A stretch of DNA of 64,000 nucleotides from Bacteroidaceae bacterium. GTDB taxonomy: Bacteria; Bacteroidota; Bacteroidia; Bacteroidales; Bacteroidaceae. The notes below the pieces were generated by a model. The model had not been told where the DNA came from. It did no database searches and was given only the letters and a program-made list of their open reading frames with translations. The stretch is from assembly GCA_017458585.1 (NCBI GenBank), contig JAFTAJ010000045.1, positions 109,179 through 173,178 on the forward strand, read 5' to 3'. Below, in pieces: positions 16,349 to 25,439 of the stretch. Numbering within the stretch: the first letter of the stretch is position 1; every line of letters starts with the position of its first letter. The translations under genes and the position numbers were made by a program.

Positions 16349-18409
16349 CTACTCATTGATGAACGGGAGGTAGCCGTAGTCGCGGGAGTAGCGGAGGTGC
16401 TGGTCGGCGTAGCCCTCGGTGTAGCTTACCTTGACGTCGGTGATGTTGCCCTTGCTGTCGGTGACGGGAGTATAGACGGGATTGATGAATCCCTTGTAGG
16501 GCGCGATGTCGAGAGCCTTGTAGCGGGCGAGCACCTCCTTGTGGAGCTCGGGGTCAACCTTCACTCCGTAGGTCTCCACCAGCTGGCGGGCAGCCTCCAC
16601 GTCGCCCTCGCTCTTGATGCGCTGCACCTCCATCAGCAGCTCCTTGAAGAGCTGGCGCAGTGCGGTGTAGTCGTTGATCTGCAGGTAGGTCTTGCCGTCC
16701 TTCTTGATGAGTTCGCACACGTTAGCGGCCTTGCCGTGCTCCAGTGCCCAGTGGGCGATGAGGGCGCGGTCGCGCATGTGGGCCTCCTCGAGGTCCTTGC
16801 CCGGCTCGATGCGCACGAGCTGTGTCATGAGGCCGTTCATCATCTGGTAGTAGTACTGGCTCTTGTATGCGTCCATATTGGGTGTGAGGCCGAGCTCGAC
16901 GAGCTTGGGGTCGGCGAGGTAATAGAGCGCAAAGAGGTCGGCGCGCGCCTCCTCCATGGTGGAGCCGTAGGATTTGAGGGCATCGTCGCTGACGCCGTCC
17001 AGCAGCTTGCCGCTGCCGTGGCCGAGACACTCGTGGAGGTCGGTGTGGAGGTCGTCGCAGTTGTCACCATATTTATCTATGATATCTGTTATCACGGGGT
17101 CGCAGATGAACTCTGCGTTGAAGCCGTTGCCGTGTGCCGCCTTGTTGTAGGCGTCGGTGAGGTTGCCGATGGTGACGCTCTTCGAGCCATGCTGCTTGCG
17201 TATCCAGTTGCTGTTGGGAAGATTGATGCCGATGGCGGTGGAGGGGTAGAGGTCGCCACCGAGGATAGCAGCAACGATTACCTTGGCAGAGATGCCCTTG
17301 CACTCTTCTTTCTTAAAGCGCGGGTCAACAGGCGAGTGGTCCTCAAACCACTGGGCATTTGTGCTGAGCTTCTCGGCACGCTTGGTGGCTTCGAGGTCCT
17401 TGAAATTGGTGATGGCTTCCCAGCTGGCCTTGAGGCCGAGGGGGTCGCCGTAGCTCTCGATGAAGCCGTTGGTGAAATCGACGAGGCTCTCGGTGTCCTT
17501 TAGCCAGAGGATGCTATAGGAGTCGAAGGTGTGGAGGTCGCCGGTCTTATAGTACTTGATGAGCTCCTTGATGACCTCGCGCTGCGCCGGGGTGTCGGCC
17601 ACGGTGGCGGCCTTGTCGAGCCAATAGATTATCTTCTTGATGGCGGGGCCATAGAGGCCGTTGGCAGTCCAGCGCTTCTCCATGAGCTTGCCGCCCTTCT
17701 TCACGAGGCGACTGTTGAGACCATACATCACGGGCTCCTGGTCGGTGGTGTCCTTCTGTGCATCATAGAAAGCCTCGGCCTCAGCCTGTGTGACGCCGTC
17801 GCCGTAGTAGTTGCTGGCGGAGGTCTTGATGAGGTCCTCGCCGTCCTTCTGGTTGACGCGCATCTTCATCAGCGTCGGGTCGAATATCACGGGGAACACC
17901 ACGTCGCAGAGCTGGTCAACAGTCTGCCCTTTGGCCAGCGGCAGTTTCTTGGCATCAACGCTCTTGAGGGCAGAGCGGAAGAAGTCCTGGCTGAAGCCGG
18001 GCACAAACTTCTCGCAGCCGTAGTGATGGTGGATGCCGTTGGAGAACCACACACGCTTGAGGTAAAGCTCCAGCGCCTTGAAGTCGTCGCTATGGCGATT
18101 GCCTTGATAGTCGGTATAGACGGTCTCCAGCATCTTGCGGATGCGGAGGTTGTAGGCGCCGTTCTGGTCGAAGAGGATGTCGCGGCCACAGAGCGATGCC
18201 TCGCTCAGGTAATAGACGAGCTGCTTGTCGCGCAGACTGAGATCTTCAAAGCCATGCACCTTATAGCGCAACATCTGCAAGTCGGCGAAGCGCTCGTTGG
18301 TATACTCAAAATTGTCGTTGGGGAGACCCCCTCCCCGCTCCCCCTTTATGGGGAGGGCTAAAGTGCCGCACATGATTACTGCTGTCATCAGCATTGAAAT
18401 TCTATTCAT
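16349..18409 (-). CDS. Dipeptidyl peptidase III (family M49)
   Basis: A 686-residue zinc exopeptidase releasing dipeptides from peptide N termini. The M49 signature HECLGH is at residues 459-464 (bacterial HECLGH rather than the HELLGH of animals), and the second motif EEARADLFALYYL follows about 50 residues later. Length is close to characterised Bacteroides enzymes. A hydrophobic N terminus (1-20) looks like a signal peptide. Residues about 21-30 (KGERGGGLPN) are translated from a C/G-rich repeat inserted in frame at 18321-18359. The start is preceded by TTTCTAA-type heptads. Confidence 0.93.
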   Translation of the reverse strand: MNRISMLMTAVIMCGTLALPIKGERGGGLPNDNFEYTNERFADLQMLRYKVHGFEDLSLRDKQLVYYLSEASLCGRDILFDQNGAYNLRIRKMLETVYTDYQGNRHSDDFKALELYLKRVWFSNGIHHHYGCEKFVPGFSQDFFRSALKSVDAKKLPLAKGQTVDQLCDVVFPVIFDPTLMKMRVNQKDGEDLIKTSASNYYGDGVTQAEAEAFYDAQKDTTDQEPVMYGLNSRLVKKGGKLMEKRWTANGLYGPAIKKIIYWLDKAATVADTPAQREVIKELIKYYKTGDLHTFDSYSILWLKDTESLVDFTNGFIESYGDPLGLKASWEAITNFKDLEATKRAEKLSTNAQWFEDHSPVDPRFKKEECKGISAKVIVAAILGGDLYPSTAIGINLPNSNWIRKQHGSKSVTIGNLTDAYNKAAHGNGFNAEFICDPVITDIIDKYGDNCDDLHTDLHECLGHGSGKLLDGVSDDALKSYGSTMEEARADLFALYYLADPKLVELGLTPNMDAYKSQYYYQMMNGLMTQLVRIEPGKDLEEAHMRDRALIAHWALEHGKAANVCELIKKDGKTYLQINDYTALRQLFKELLMEVQRIKSEGDVEAARQLVETYGVKVDPELHKEVLARYKALDIAPYKGFINPVYTPVTDSKGNITDVKVSYTEGYADQHLRYSRDYGYLPFINE
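18321..18359 (-). repeat. C/G-rich repeat inserted in frame in the dipeptidyl peptidase III gene
   Basis: GACCCCCTCCCC...TATGGGGAGGG matches the intergenic element at 9043-9073 and others. It encodes KGERGGGLPN between the signal-peptide-like segment and the mature protein. Confidence 0.75.
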
Positions 18410-18452
18410 TATTAAACTTAGAAATGAGAAATTAGGAATTAGAAATGAGAAA

Positions 18453-18842
18453 TTAGGAACTAGAAATTAGGATTTGTTTTCTGTACTCTTCAGGCGTGAT
18501 GTCGTACTCTTTGTGAAAGGCGTTGTAGAAGCTCTGCCTGTTGCTAAAGCCGCAGCGTAGCGCGATATTCTCGCAAGACACGTTCTCATAATCCTTGCTG
18601 CTCAGCATACGGCATACCTTCCTTACACGCAGTCGCTGCAACAGCGTGGAGAAATTGCCGCCAAAGCACGAATTGGTTACCGCAGAAACATCCCGCACGG
18701 TGATACCGTTGCGCTCAGCAAGCATCCTGGCGGTGAACCCCTGCTGCAGGTAGCACTCCTTCTGATACAACTCGTCGCTGACTATCTTGCAAAGGCGGTC
18801 TATCCTTTTCTGGCCATAGCGATTGGCATACTTCTTGCTCAT
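18453..18842 (-). CDS. AraC-family DNA-binding regulator (HTH domain only)
   Basis: A 129-residue protein with two helix-turn-helix motifs of the AraC type. The second is clearest: NIALRCGFSNRQSFYNAFHKEYDITPEEYR. There is no sensor domain, so it is a single-domain member. pdxA ends 6 bases upstream of its start, suggesting co-transcription. The last residues (ILISSS) come from TTTCTAA-type heptad DNA, so the native C terminus may have been changed. Targets are unknown. Confidence 0.8.
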   Translation of the reverse strand: MSKKYANRYGQKRIDRLCKIVSDELYQKECYLQQGFTARMLAERNGITVRDVSAVTNSCFGGNFSTLLQRLRVRKVCRMLSSKDYENVSCENIALRCGFSNRQSFYNAFHKEYDITPEEYRKQILISSS

Positions 18843-18848
18843 ACAGCG

Positions 18849-19931
18849 CTACTCCGCAAACTCTGCATTATCCCTGCGGGGACGCTCGCGGCGCTCCACA
18901 GGCTCTATCTTCAACGGATTGGCCGACGCTGCGTCAACGCTGCGGCGATTGCGTACGATGTCTATGGCAGCATACACCGCCTGGCGCAACGGATTTTCAT
19001 CGGCTATGCCTCGGCCAGCAATATCGTAGGCTGTGCCATGGCCGGGAGAGGTGCGCACCACGCTGAGTCCAGCAGTGAAGTTGACGCCCTCGTCGCGGGC
19101 CAATGCCTTGAAAGGTGCGAGTCCCTGGTCGTGATACATAGCCAGCACGGCGTCAAACTCATTATACATACCTGCGCCGAAGAAGCCGTCGGCAGGATAG
19201 GGGCCGAAGCACTGCACTCCCTTGCTGATGGCTGACTGCATGGCAGGCACGATAACCTGCTGCTCCTCCTGCCCAATAAGGCCGTTGTCGCCGCAGTGGG
19301 GGTTGAGTCCCAGCACAGCTATGCGCGGAGTGCTGATGAGGAAGTCGCGCTTCAGAGCCTTGCGCAGCTGCATCAAGCAACGCTCCACACGCTCAGCGGT
19401 GATGGCAGATGCCACATCCTTGAGAGCCACATGGGTGGTGACGAGAGCCACACGCATAGCGGGGCTTACAAGCATCATCAAAGCATCGCCGACAGAGCCG
19501 AACTCCTTCTCAAAATACTCGGTGTGACCGCTAAAGGGGAAGGCGTCGCTGTGGATGGTACTTTTGTTGATAGGCGCTGTAACGATGGCGTCGATAAGGC
19601 CTGCCTTGCAGTCAGCCACTGCCCTCTGCAGCGACACCAGCGCAGCCTTGCCGGCCTCTTCGGTGGGCTGGCCCACGTCAATCTTCACTTCGTCCTCAAT
19701 GCACACCACCATATTGAGCATGCCCGCCTCAGCCTCGGTGGCAGAGGTGATGGACTTGAAGTTGGTGGTGAGGTTAAGATTCTTACGATAATAGATGGCG
19801 GCTCTCGGTGAGCCGTAAACGATTGGCACGCACAGGTTGCTCATTTCTGCATCTGCAAAAGCCTTGAGGATTATCTCATAGCCGATGCCGTTGAGGTCGC
19901 CGTGAGTGATACCGATTCTGATTTTGTCCAT
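18849..19931 (-). CDS. pdxA: 4-hydroxythreonine-4-phosphate dehydrogenase
   Basis: A 360-residue enzyme of pyridoxal 5'-phosphate synthesis (DXP-dependent route). Conserved stretches are GITHGDLNGIGYEI, VTAPINKSTIH, FSGHTEYFE (metal/substrate histidine), LGLNPHCGDNG, GPYPADGFF and YHDQGLAPFKAL. The starting ATG (MDKIRIGITHGD) is preceded by G-poor AAATAGT/GTAAATT heptads (19932-20005) and a C/G-rich element. It is likely in an operon with the downstream AraC-type regulator. Confidence 0.95.
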   Translation of the reverse strand: MDKIRIGITHGDLNGIGYEIILKAFADAEMSNLCVPIVYGSPRAAIYYRKNLNLTTNFKSITSATEAEAGMLNMVVCIEDEVKIDVGQPTEEAGKAALVSLQRAVADCKAGLIDAIVTAPINKSTIHSDAFPFSGHTEYFEKEFGSVGDALMMLVSPAMRVALVTTHVALKDVASAITAERVERCLMQLRKALKRDFLISTPRIAVLGLNPHCGDNGLIGQEEQQVIVPAMQSAISKGVQCFGPYPADGFFGAGMYNEFDAVLAMYHDQGLAPFKALARDEGVNFTAGLSVVRTSPGHGTAYDIAGRGIADENPLRQAVYAAIDIVRNRRSVDAASANPLKIEPVERRERPRRDNAEFAE

Positions 19932-20118
19932 GTTTATAGGAAATATTTACAATTTTACAATTTACTATTTACTATTTATGTACTATTTAGTTATTTAGCT
20001 ATTTAACACACCCCCTCGGCCTTTGGCCACTCCCCCTAGCTTAGGGGGAGAATTAGGGAAATTGGGAATTAGAAATGCGAGGTAAAATTACAACTTTTTT
20101 CTTTAACGGCAAAGAGAT
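19932..20118. repeat. pdxA leader heptads and C/G-rich element
   Basis: On the minus strand this reads AGGGGGTGTGTTAAATAGCT, then TAAATAG/GTAAATT heptads up to the pdxA ATG. This is the same leader as purA and the AlkD-like gene but without the hairpin array. The C/G-rich element is at about 20009-20055. Confidence 0.6.
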
Positions 20119-21180
20119 TTAGTCTTTTTCGTTATTGTGGCGAGTGTTGAGCAGTCCGCACGCTGCCTCGATGTCCTCTCCGCGCGATGCTCTGACAGTA
20201 GTGAATACCCCCTTGGAAGTGAGGTAGTTGCGCGTGCGCATCAGTTTGTCGGGAGTGGCTCCACGGTAGGGACTGTCGGGTATGCGGTGGAAAGGAATAA
20301 GATTGACCCTGCAGTCGAGTCCGCGCAGCAGCTTGACTATCCTGTCGAGATGATGCACCTTGTCGTTAAGGCCCTCAAACAGGATGTACTCAAACGACAA
20401 CCTACGCTGATGCGACCCCTCTCGTGGGTTCTCCTCGTCAGTGTCGCGACAGAAATCCTCGTGCCTCAGCATCTCCACAACATCCTCAATGGGATAAGGC
20501 CGCTGCGCCGGCATGTGCTCCGCCCTATCGTTGGCAAAGGCGAAATGCAGACTGATGGCAAGATTGCAGCGGCTATCGCGCAGGAAACGCTGCAGCCCGC
20601 GCATCACTCCCACCGTAGAGACTGTGATACGCTTGGGACTCCATGCCAGTCCCCAATCGGCAGTCAATATCTCCAGGCTGCGCATCACTGCGTCGGTATT
20701 GTCGAATGGCTCGCCCTGGCCCATGAACACGATGTTGGTGAGCCGCTCAAACTCCGGCAGCGCATATATCTGATTGAGTATCTCGGCAGCCGTGAGGTTA
20801 GCCTCAAAGCCTTGGCGCCCTGTCATGCAGAAGCGGCAGCCCATCTTGCAGCCCACCTGTGAGCTGACACACAGCGTAGCCCTGTCGCCATCGGGGATAT
20901 ATACGCTCTCCACGGTGCGCCCATCAGCCACAGCAAAGAGATACTTCACCGTGCCGTCTTTCGACACACTCTTCCTCACAGGCTTGCTCCTACCCAGATC
21001 GTAGCGCTCAGTGAGCAACTCACGCACCTTCTTCGAGACATTGGTCATCTCGTCGAAGCTGTAAATCTGCTTCTGATAGAGCCACTGCCCCAGTTGCCTG
21101 GCAACGAAGCGCGGCTGGCCCAGCTCGGCAACCACAGCCTCAAGCTTCGTGGGAGTCATGCCCGATAATACTTGTTTCAC
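20119..21180 (-). CDS. rlmN: 23S rRNA/tRNA adenine-C2 methyltransferase
   Basis: A 353-residue radical-SAM enzyme methylating A2503 of 23S rRNA and A37 of some tRNAs. The cluster-binding CKMGCRFC gives Cys111, Cys115 and Cys118. The methyl-carrying cysteine of the family is represented by Cys341 in EAACGLL. GQGEPFDN and the RITVSTVG region are also conserved. The start lies 11 bases after trmO, with TTGAACT-type repeats in the gap, so the two are probably one transcript. Confidence 0.95.
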   Translation of the reverse strand: MKQVLSGMTPTKLEAVVAELGQPRFVARQLGQWLYQKQIYSFDEMTNVSKKVRELLTERYDLGRSKPVRKSVSKDGTVKYLFAVADGRTVESVYIPDGDRATLCVSSQVGCKMGCRFCMTGRQGFEANLTAAEILNQIYALPEFERLTNIVFMGQGEPFDNTDAVMRSLEILTADWGLAWSPKRITVSTVGVMRGLQRFLRDSRCNLAISLHFAFANDRAEHMPAQRPYPIEDVVEMLRHEDFCRDTDEENPREGSHQRRLSFEYILFEGLNDKVHHLDRIVKLLRGLDCRVNLIPFHRIPDSPYRGATPDKLMRTRNYLTSKGVFTTVRASRGEDIEAACGLLNTRHNNEKD

Positions 21181-21191
21181 TGTTCAAGAGT

Positions 21192-21863
21192 TTAAGAGTT
21201 CAATAGTTCAAGCTTCCTTCCTTCCACACGGAAGTGCACATCCACACCGGCGAAGGTGAGGCCGTACACACGCTCCCCATCATCCTGATATCGCGGTCTC
21301 GGGTCGGCTGCCAGCACACCACGAAGAGCGGCAGCCTTCTCCTCCCCCAGCCTGTCTATCAAGTCCTGTGGCATCTCCACCTCGAGGCTCTCGCCCTCGC
21401 GGTGAGCATTGTTGCAGGTAAACCCGCCCCTTGCCTCGGGGTGAGCATCGGTGTAGGGCAGATAAGGCTTGATATCGTAGATAGGAGTGCCATCCATCAG
21501 GTCTGCGCCGCCCACCAGCAGAACAGGGCCGTCCTTGGTCTCATAGTCTATGCCCAAGAGCCGCACCGCCGACAGCCCGATGCTGTTGGGGCGAAACGGC
21601 GAGCGAGTGGCAAACACCCCCACCCTCTCGTTGCCCCCAAGGCGCGGCGGACGCACCGTGGCACTCCAGCCCTCGCGATGAGTCTCGCTAAAGTCCCACA
21701 GCAGCCACACATAGTCGAACCCCTCCAGACCGCGCACAGCCTCAGCCACGCGGTACTCTTTTTCAAACACCACGCGGCCACGCAGTTCCGGTACCATTCC
21801 GCTCTGTCGCGGAACGCCAAATTTGCTACCGAAATCGGTCTCTATTCTGGCAATTATCTCCAT
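21192..21863 (-). CDS. trmO: tRNA (t6A37) N6-methyltransferase family
   Basis: A 223-residue TsaA/TrmO-type protein that methylates threonylcarbamoyl-adenosine 37 of certain tRNAs using SAM. Family motifs are PRQSG, VRGLEGFDYVWLLWDF, GVFATRSPFRPNSIGLS and DLMDGTPIYDIKPYLPY. The length matches. Just upstream on the plus strand is the promoter of the divergent secreted-protein gene. Confidence 0.9.
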   Translation of the reverse strand: MEIIARIETDFGSKFGVPRQSGMVPELRGRVVFEKEYRVAEAVRGLEGFDYVWLLWDFSETHREGWSATVRPPRLGGNERVGVFATRSPFRPNSIGLSAVRLLGIDYETKDGPVLLVGGADLMDGTPIYDIKPYLPYTDAHPEARGGFTCNNAHREGESLEVEMPQDLIDRLGEEKAAALRGVLAADPRPRYQDDGERVYGLTFAGVDVHFRVEGRKLELLNS

Positions 21864-21899
21864 ACGCCCCGCGAAGTTACGAATTTTATGCGTAAATAC

Positions 21900-21929
21900 T
21901 TGGCAAATACAAAAGTATTTGTATATTTG
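21900..21929 (+). promoter_or_regulatory. Promoter of the beta-helix-like secreted protein gene
   Basis: TTGG (21900-21903), 18 bases, then TATATTTG (21922-21929), an exact -7 match. The -33 element is imperfect. Confidence 0.5.
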
Positions 21930-21964
21930 CCCACAAATTACTAATTCTAAAAACCAACAAAGCT

Positions 21965-22957
21965 ATGAAGAAAATCTTTTTCTCGCTAATCGCACTCTGC
22001 TGCGCAATCGTGGCAAATGCACAGAACGACCAGCTCACCGCCACCCTTCAGCACGGTGACGAAGTAAGCCTCTTCACCGGTGCCGACGCACTAGCAGCAG
22101 CCATGGAGGCAGCAGTCGACGGCGATATCATCACCCTCTCTGCCGGCACATTCCGCACCACCCCCATCAACAAGTCTGTCAGCATCTTCGGCGCAGGCTA
22201 TGAGAAGGTGGATTCTCTTACAATCGATATCAGCGCCATTGACGGCGAGACAACCATCGGCCTTGCCGAGAACACCCTACACGACCTCAACTTCCAGGGA
22301 CTCCGCTTCAACAACATTGTCAACATCGGCGGCACCACCAACAATGCCCCCATCGAAGGACTGACATTCACAAAAGTAAGGTTTGGTAATGAGGTACACT
22401 TCTTCAGCGACATCACCAATGCCAATTTTGACCAATGCATCTTTATAAGTTCTCAAAGAGGCTACCCCGACGCAAACACCGTCAATGCAAACAACTGGCT
22501 CTATAACAACTGCCACATAAATTCTCTTAATTATTTTAAGAACGGCTCCATTAAGGTTGACCACTGTATTTTTAGTAACGGAACTCCAATCTACAACTCA
22601 ACAGTTCCTTTCATCTTTACAAACACTATCTTTAACGACTGTTCCCGCTTTCCTGGCGGGTTATATCCCAAGAATTGCATCTGCATTACAACTAATCTCC
22701 CCGATGGTGTGAATTGCTATAGACCAGGTTATTATGGCCGTGACGTCTTTACCGATGTCGACGGCTTCGGATACAGCGAAACCCGCACCTTCGAAATCCA
22801 GAAGCCCGACGTATGGGTTGGCACCGATGGCACCGAGATAGGCATCCATGGTGGCAAGGGCTGGAGCAAAATACCCGCCACTCCCGTAGTGAAGGGTCTC
22901 AAGCTCTCCGTCAGCGGCAAGACTCTCAATGTAGAATACGAAGCCAAGACCAGGTAA
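21965..22957 (+). CDS. Secreted right-handed beta-helix-like protein
   Basis: A 330-residue exported protein with a signal peptide (1-19, ending NAQ). After it comes DALAAAMEAAVDGDIITLSAGTF, the common opening of parallel beta-helix surface proteins in Bacteroidales, and then repeated short strands. It ends KGLKLSVSGKTLNVEY. No catalytic residues were recognised. The GC content drops in the middle (22370-22660). Function is unknown; carbohydrate binding or cell-surface structure is possible. Confidence 0.65.
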   Translation: MKKIFFSLIALCCAIVANAQNDQLTATLQHGDEVSLFTGADALAAAMEAAVDGDIITLSAGTFRTTPINKSVSIFGAGYEKVDSLTIDISAIDGETTIGLAENTLHDLNFQGLRFNNIVNIGGTTNNAPIEGLTFTKVRFGNEVHFFSDITNANFDQCIFISSQRGYPDANTVNANNWLYNNCHINSLNYFKNGSIKVDHCIFSNGTPIYNSTVPFIFTNTIFNDCSRFPGGLYPKNCICITTNLPDGVNCYRPGYYGRDVFTDVDGFGYSETRTFEIQKPDVWVGTDGTEIGIHGGKGWSKIPATPVVKGLKLSVSGKTLNVEYEAKTR

Positions 22958-22993
22958 TTTGTACATTGTAAATTGTCAAATAGTACATTATTT

Positions 22994-24871
22994 ATGTGTT
23001 ACATAAAAACAACCCTTCTCGCCCTCTTCGTCTCCGTGGCGGCTATGGCGCAGAAGAGTATAACACAGCAAGTCTATTGGATAGACAATGACATCGGCGC
23101 GGCGACGGCCATCACCACAGGCACCACCCTTGATGTGTCGTCCATGGCCCCGGGTGTGCATGTCCTCACCATGCGGGTGCAGGACAGCGACGGACTGTGG
23201 AGCTCACCCGAGACACGGTTCTTTGTAGTGCCCCACGCCACGACAGAGCCGTCGGAGATAGTGAAGCGCGAATATTGGATTGACAACAATATCGCCGCGC
23301 GCACCGATCTCACCGACTCGCCGATGGTCCTCTCGCTGCTCGACCTCGCGCCGGGAGTGCACTTCCTCACTGCTCGCATCAAGGACGATGCTGGATTGTG
23401 GAGTGTGCCAGAGACACGCATCTTCGTAGTGCCCCACGCCACGGTGGAGGCAACCCAGATAGTAGAGCGTGAGTACTGGATAGACAATCAGATAGCCGCG
23501 CGCACCACCCTCGACGAGTCACCTGCGACCATCTCGCTGCTCGACCTCGCGCCCGGAGTGCATATCCTCACCGCCCGCGTCAAGGACGATGCTGGCCTGT
23601 GGAGCTCACCCGAGACACGCATCTTCATAGTGCCCCACGCCATGGTGGAGGCAACCCAGATAGTAGAGCGTGAGTACTGGATAGACAATCAGATAGCCGC
23701 GCGCACTACCCTCGATGAGTCGCCTGCGACCATCTCGCTGCTCGACCTCGCGCCCGGAGTGCATATCTTCACCGCTCGCGTCAAGGACGATGCAGGACTG
23801 TGGAGCGTGCCCGAGACACGCATCTTCGTAGTGCCCCACGCCATGGTGGAGGCAACACAGATAGTAGAGCGCGAATACTGGATAGACAATAAGGTAGCTA
23901 CCCGCGCGTCGCTCGCCGATTCGCCCGCAGAGATAGCACTGCTCGACCTCACCCCCGGCATGCACTCCCTCACCGTCAGAGTGAAGGATGACGCAGGCTT
24001 GTGGAGTGTACCTGACACACGCTTCTTCATCGTGCCCACCAAGGCAGAGCAGGACGGACTGGCCATCGCACAATACATGTATTGGATTGACGGCGACACG
24101 CTCAACTTCACCAACGGCACACTGACCGAGCCCGCAGGCATACTGCCCGTCACCATCACCCACCTCGAGGAGGGCGACCACGCCATCACATGGCGAGTGG
24201 CTGACAACAGAGGAATATGGAGCGAGTGCGTCACCGACAGCTTCACCTTCACAAAGACAGCCATCACCGCTGCCATGATAAGCCTCGCCAACAACACCTT
24301 TGAGTACAATGCCGAAGACATAGAGCCCGACGTCACCGTCACCGACGGAGACACAGCGCTCATACTTGGTGAAGACTACGACCTCGCCATCAGCGACAAC
24401 CACGATGCAGGACAAGCCACTGTTACCGTCACCGGCAAGGGAGCCTACAAGGAAAGCGACGACGCCACCTTCACCATCACACAGGCACCCCTGACCGTCA
24501 CCGCCGACGACAAGACACGCCATGAAGACGACGAAGAGTCACCCGACCTCACTATCACCTACAGCGGATGGAAGGGAGCCGATGATGAAAGCGTGCTCAT
24601 CACCCAGCCCACCGTTTCATGCATAGTCACCGCCGACAGCCCGATGGGCAAATACCCCATCACGGTCAGCGGAGGAGAGGCACTCAACTACTACCTCGTC
24701 TATGTCAACGGCACCTTCACCATCTCTGAGCCAGTGGCAGTCACCAGTGTCCTCGCCGACACCCTTGACCCCAACACCAAGGTCTATGACCTCCACGGTC
24801 GCCCAGTGCTCTGGCGTAGCGCGCCTCGCGGCATCTACATCCTCAATGGTCGCAAGGTGTTCAAACGCTAG
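22994..24871 (+). CDS. Secreted tandem-repeat (YWIDN) protein with MBG domain and sorting tail
   Basis: The ATG at 22994 gives a proper signal peptide (MCYIKTTLLALFVSVAAMAQ); an upstream ATG at 22973 lies in heptad DNA. The body has six 67-residue repeats each starting YWID, with cores LLDLAPGVH and KDDAGLWSVPETR. The first five start at 23075 and step exactly 201 bp. An immunoglobulin-like MBG domain (LTVTADDKTRHEDDEESPDL) follows, then a C-terminal VYDLHGRPV...GIYILNGRKVFKR tail of the type IX secretion kind. It is likely a cell-surface protein with adhesive repeats. The gene begins 37 bases after the previous gene. Confidence 0.7.
   Translation: MCYIKTTLLALFVSVAAMAQKSITQQVYWIDNDIGAATAITTGTTLDVSSMAPGVHVLTMRVQDSDGLWSSPETRFFVVPHATTEPSEIVKREYWIDNNIAARTDLTDSPMVLSLLDLAPGVHFLTARIKDDAGLWSVPETRIFVVPHATVEATQIVEREYWIDNQIAARTTLDESPATISLLDLAPGVHILTARVKDDAGLWSSPETRIFIVPHAMVEATQIVEREYWIDNQIAARTTLDESPATISLLDLAPGVHIFTARVKDDAGLWSVPETRIFVVPHAMVEATQIVEREYWIDNKVATRASLADSPAEIALLDLTPGMHSLTVRVKDDAGLWSVPDTRFFIVPTKAEQDGLAIAQYMYWIDGDTLNFTNGTLTEPAGILPVTITHLEEGDHAITWRVADNRGIWSECVTDSFTFTKTAITAAMISLANNTFEYNAEDIEPDVTVTDGDTALILGEDYDLAISDNHDAGQATVTVTGKGAYKESDDATFTITQAPLTVTADDKTRHEDDEESPDLTITYSGWKGADDESVLITQPTVSCIVTADSPMGKYPITVSGGEALNYYLVYVNGTFTISEPVAVTSVLADTLDPNTKVYDLHGRPVLWRSAPRGIYILNGRKVFKR
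23075..24280 (+). repeat. Six intragenic repeats, 201-bp period
   Basis: The codon for YW recurs at 23075 and then every 201 bp to 24080, so five intervals of exactly 67 codons. Units 3 and 4 are almost identical at the DNA level, while the first and last are diverged. This indicates recent duplication by recombination in the middle of the array. Confidence 0.9.
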
Positions 24872-24915
24872 AGTCTAAAGGCTCATCGTTAAACCCTTGT
24901 GTTCAGGAGTAATTA

Positions 24916-25287
24916 ACAAAAACCTTAAATACCCTTTTCAAGAACTTCAGCGTTCACGCTGTGTCGAGGCTATCGGCAAGAAGCCGTATGTAATTAATAC
25001 TTACGTCACCTTCTTGCCAATAGTCTGACTAATCCTTGCGGATTGGTAAGTTCTTGAAAAGAAAAACACAGAAAATACTTTAGATGGTATCCGCGTAGCA
25101 GGCGGGTGCACAACTCTTTGTTTTCTGTATTTTTCTTTGCGTCGGTCAATGAGCCGTGAGCGTCAGCTCCTTGGCGGAGTCCCTACGTGAGGCGTCAAGT
25201 TTACTTGCGGCCTCACGCAGGGGTTGTGGCAAGACGTATGCAGTACGAGGCGCGTTGAGTGACGCAAAGGGTTTTTAAGGTATTTGT
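24916..25287. repeat. Paired convergent cloverleaf locus 1
   Basis: Left element: box ACAAAAACCTTAAATACCC (24916-24934), closing stem TTTTCAAGAACTT (24935-24947) with AAGTTCTTGAAAA (25048-25060), hairpin CAGCG-TTCA-CGCTG, a long arm CTATCGGCAAGAAG/CTTCTTGCCAATAG, hairpin AATCC-TTGC-GGATT, and inner box GAAAAACACAGAAAATAC (25061-25078). Right element, inverted: inner box GTTTTCTGTATTTTTCTTT (25120-25138), stem CTTTGCGTC/GACGCAAAG (25135-25143, 25261-25269), long arm CCCTACGTGAGGC/GCCTCACGCAGGG, and outer box GGGTTTTTAAGGTATTTGT (25269-25287). No gene was seen in 24872-25439. Confidence 0.8.
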
Positions 25288-25383
25288 CTTTACACAACGA
25301 CAAATACATACTTATGCGAATGAGCATTCCTGAGCGTGCCTGCATTTTTCCTTACAATCTCACGCCAATTCAAAATAAAATCG

Positions 25384-25391
25384 TACTTTTG
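25384..25391 (+). promoter_or_regulatory. -7 box for cstA
   Basis: TACTTTTG, an exact consensus match, 49 bases before the cstA ATG. Between them lies the sequence TTGTACATTGTAAATTGTC, also found just upstream of the gene at 22994. Confidence 0.5.
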
Positions 25392-25439
25392 CGCGTCAAA
25401 AGTAATTGTACATTGTAAATTGTCAAATAGCACATCAAA

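Noticed and set aside
16202..17503. Plus-strand open frame of 433 codons
   Set aside because: Antisense shadow of dipeptidyl peptidase III; the composition is Val/Glu/Leu-rich with no recognisable domain.
24916..25287. Insertion sequence or transposon
   Set aside because: No transposase frame and no target-site duplication could be seen; the locus is under 400 bp. A MITE remains possible and is noted in the finding.
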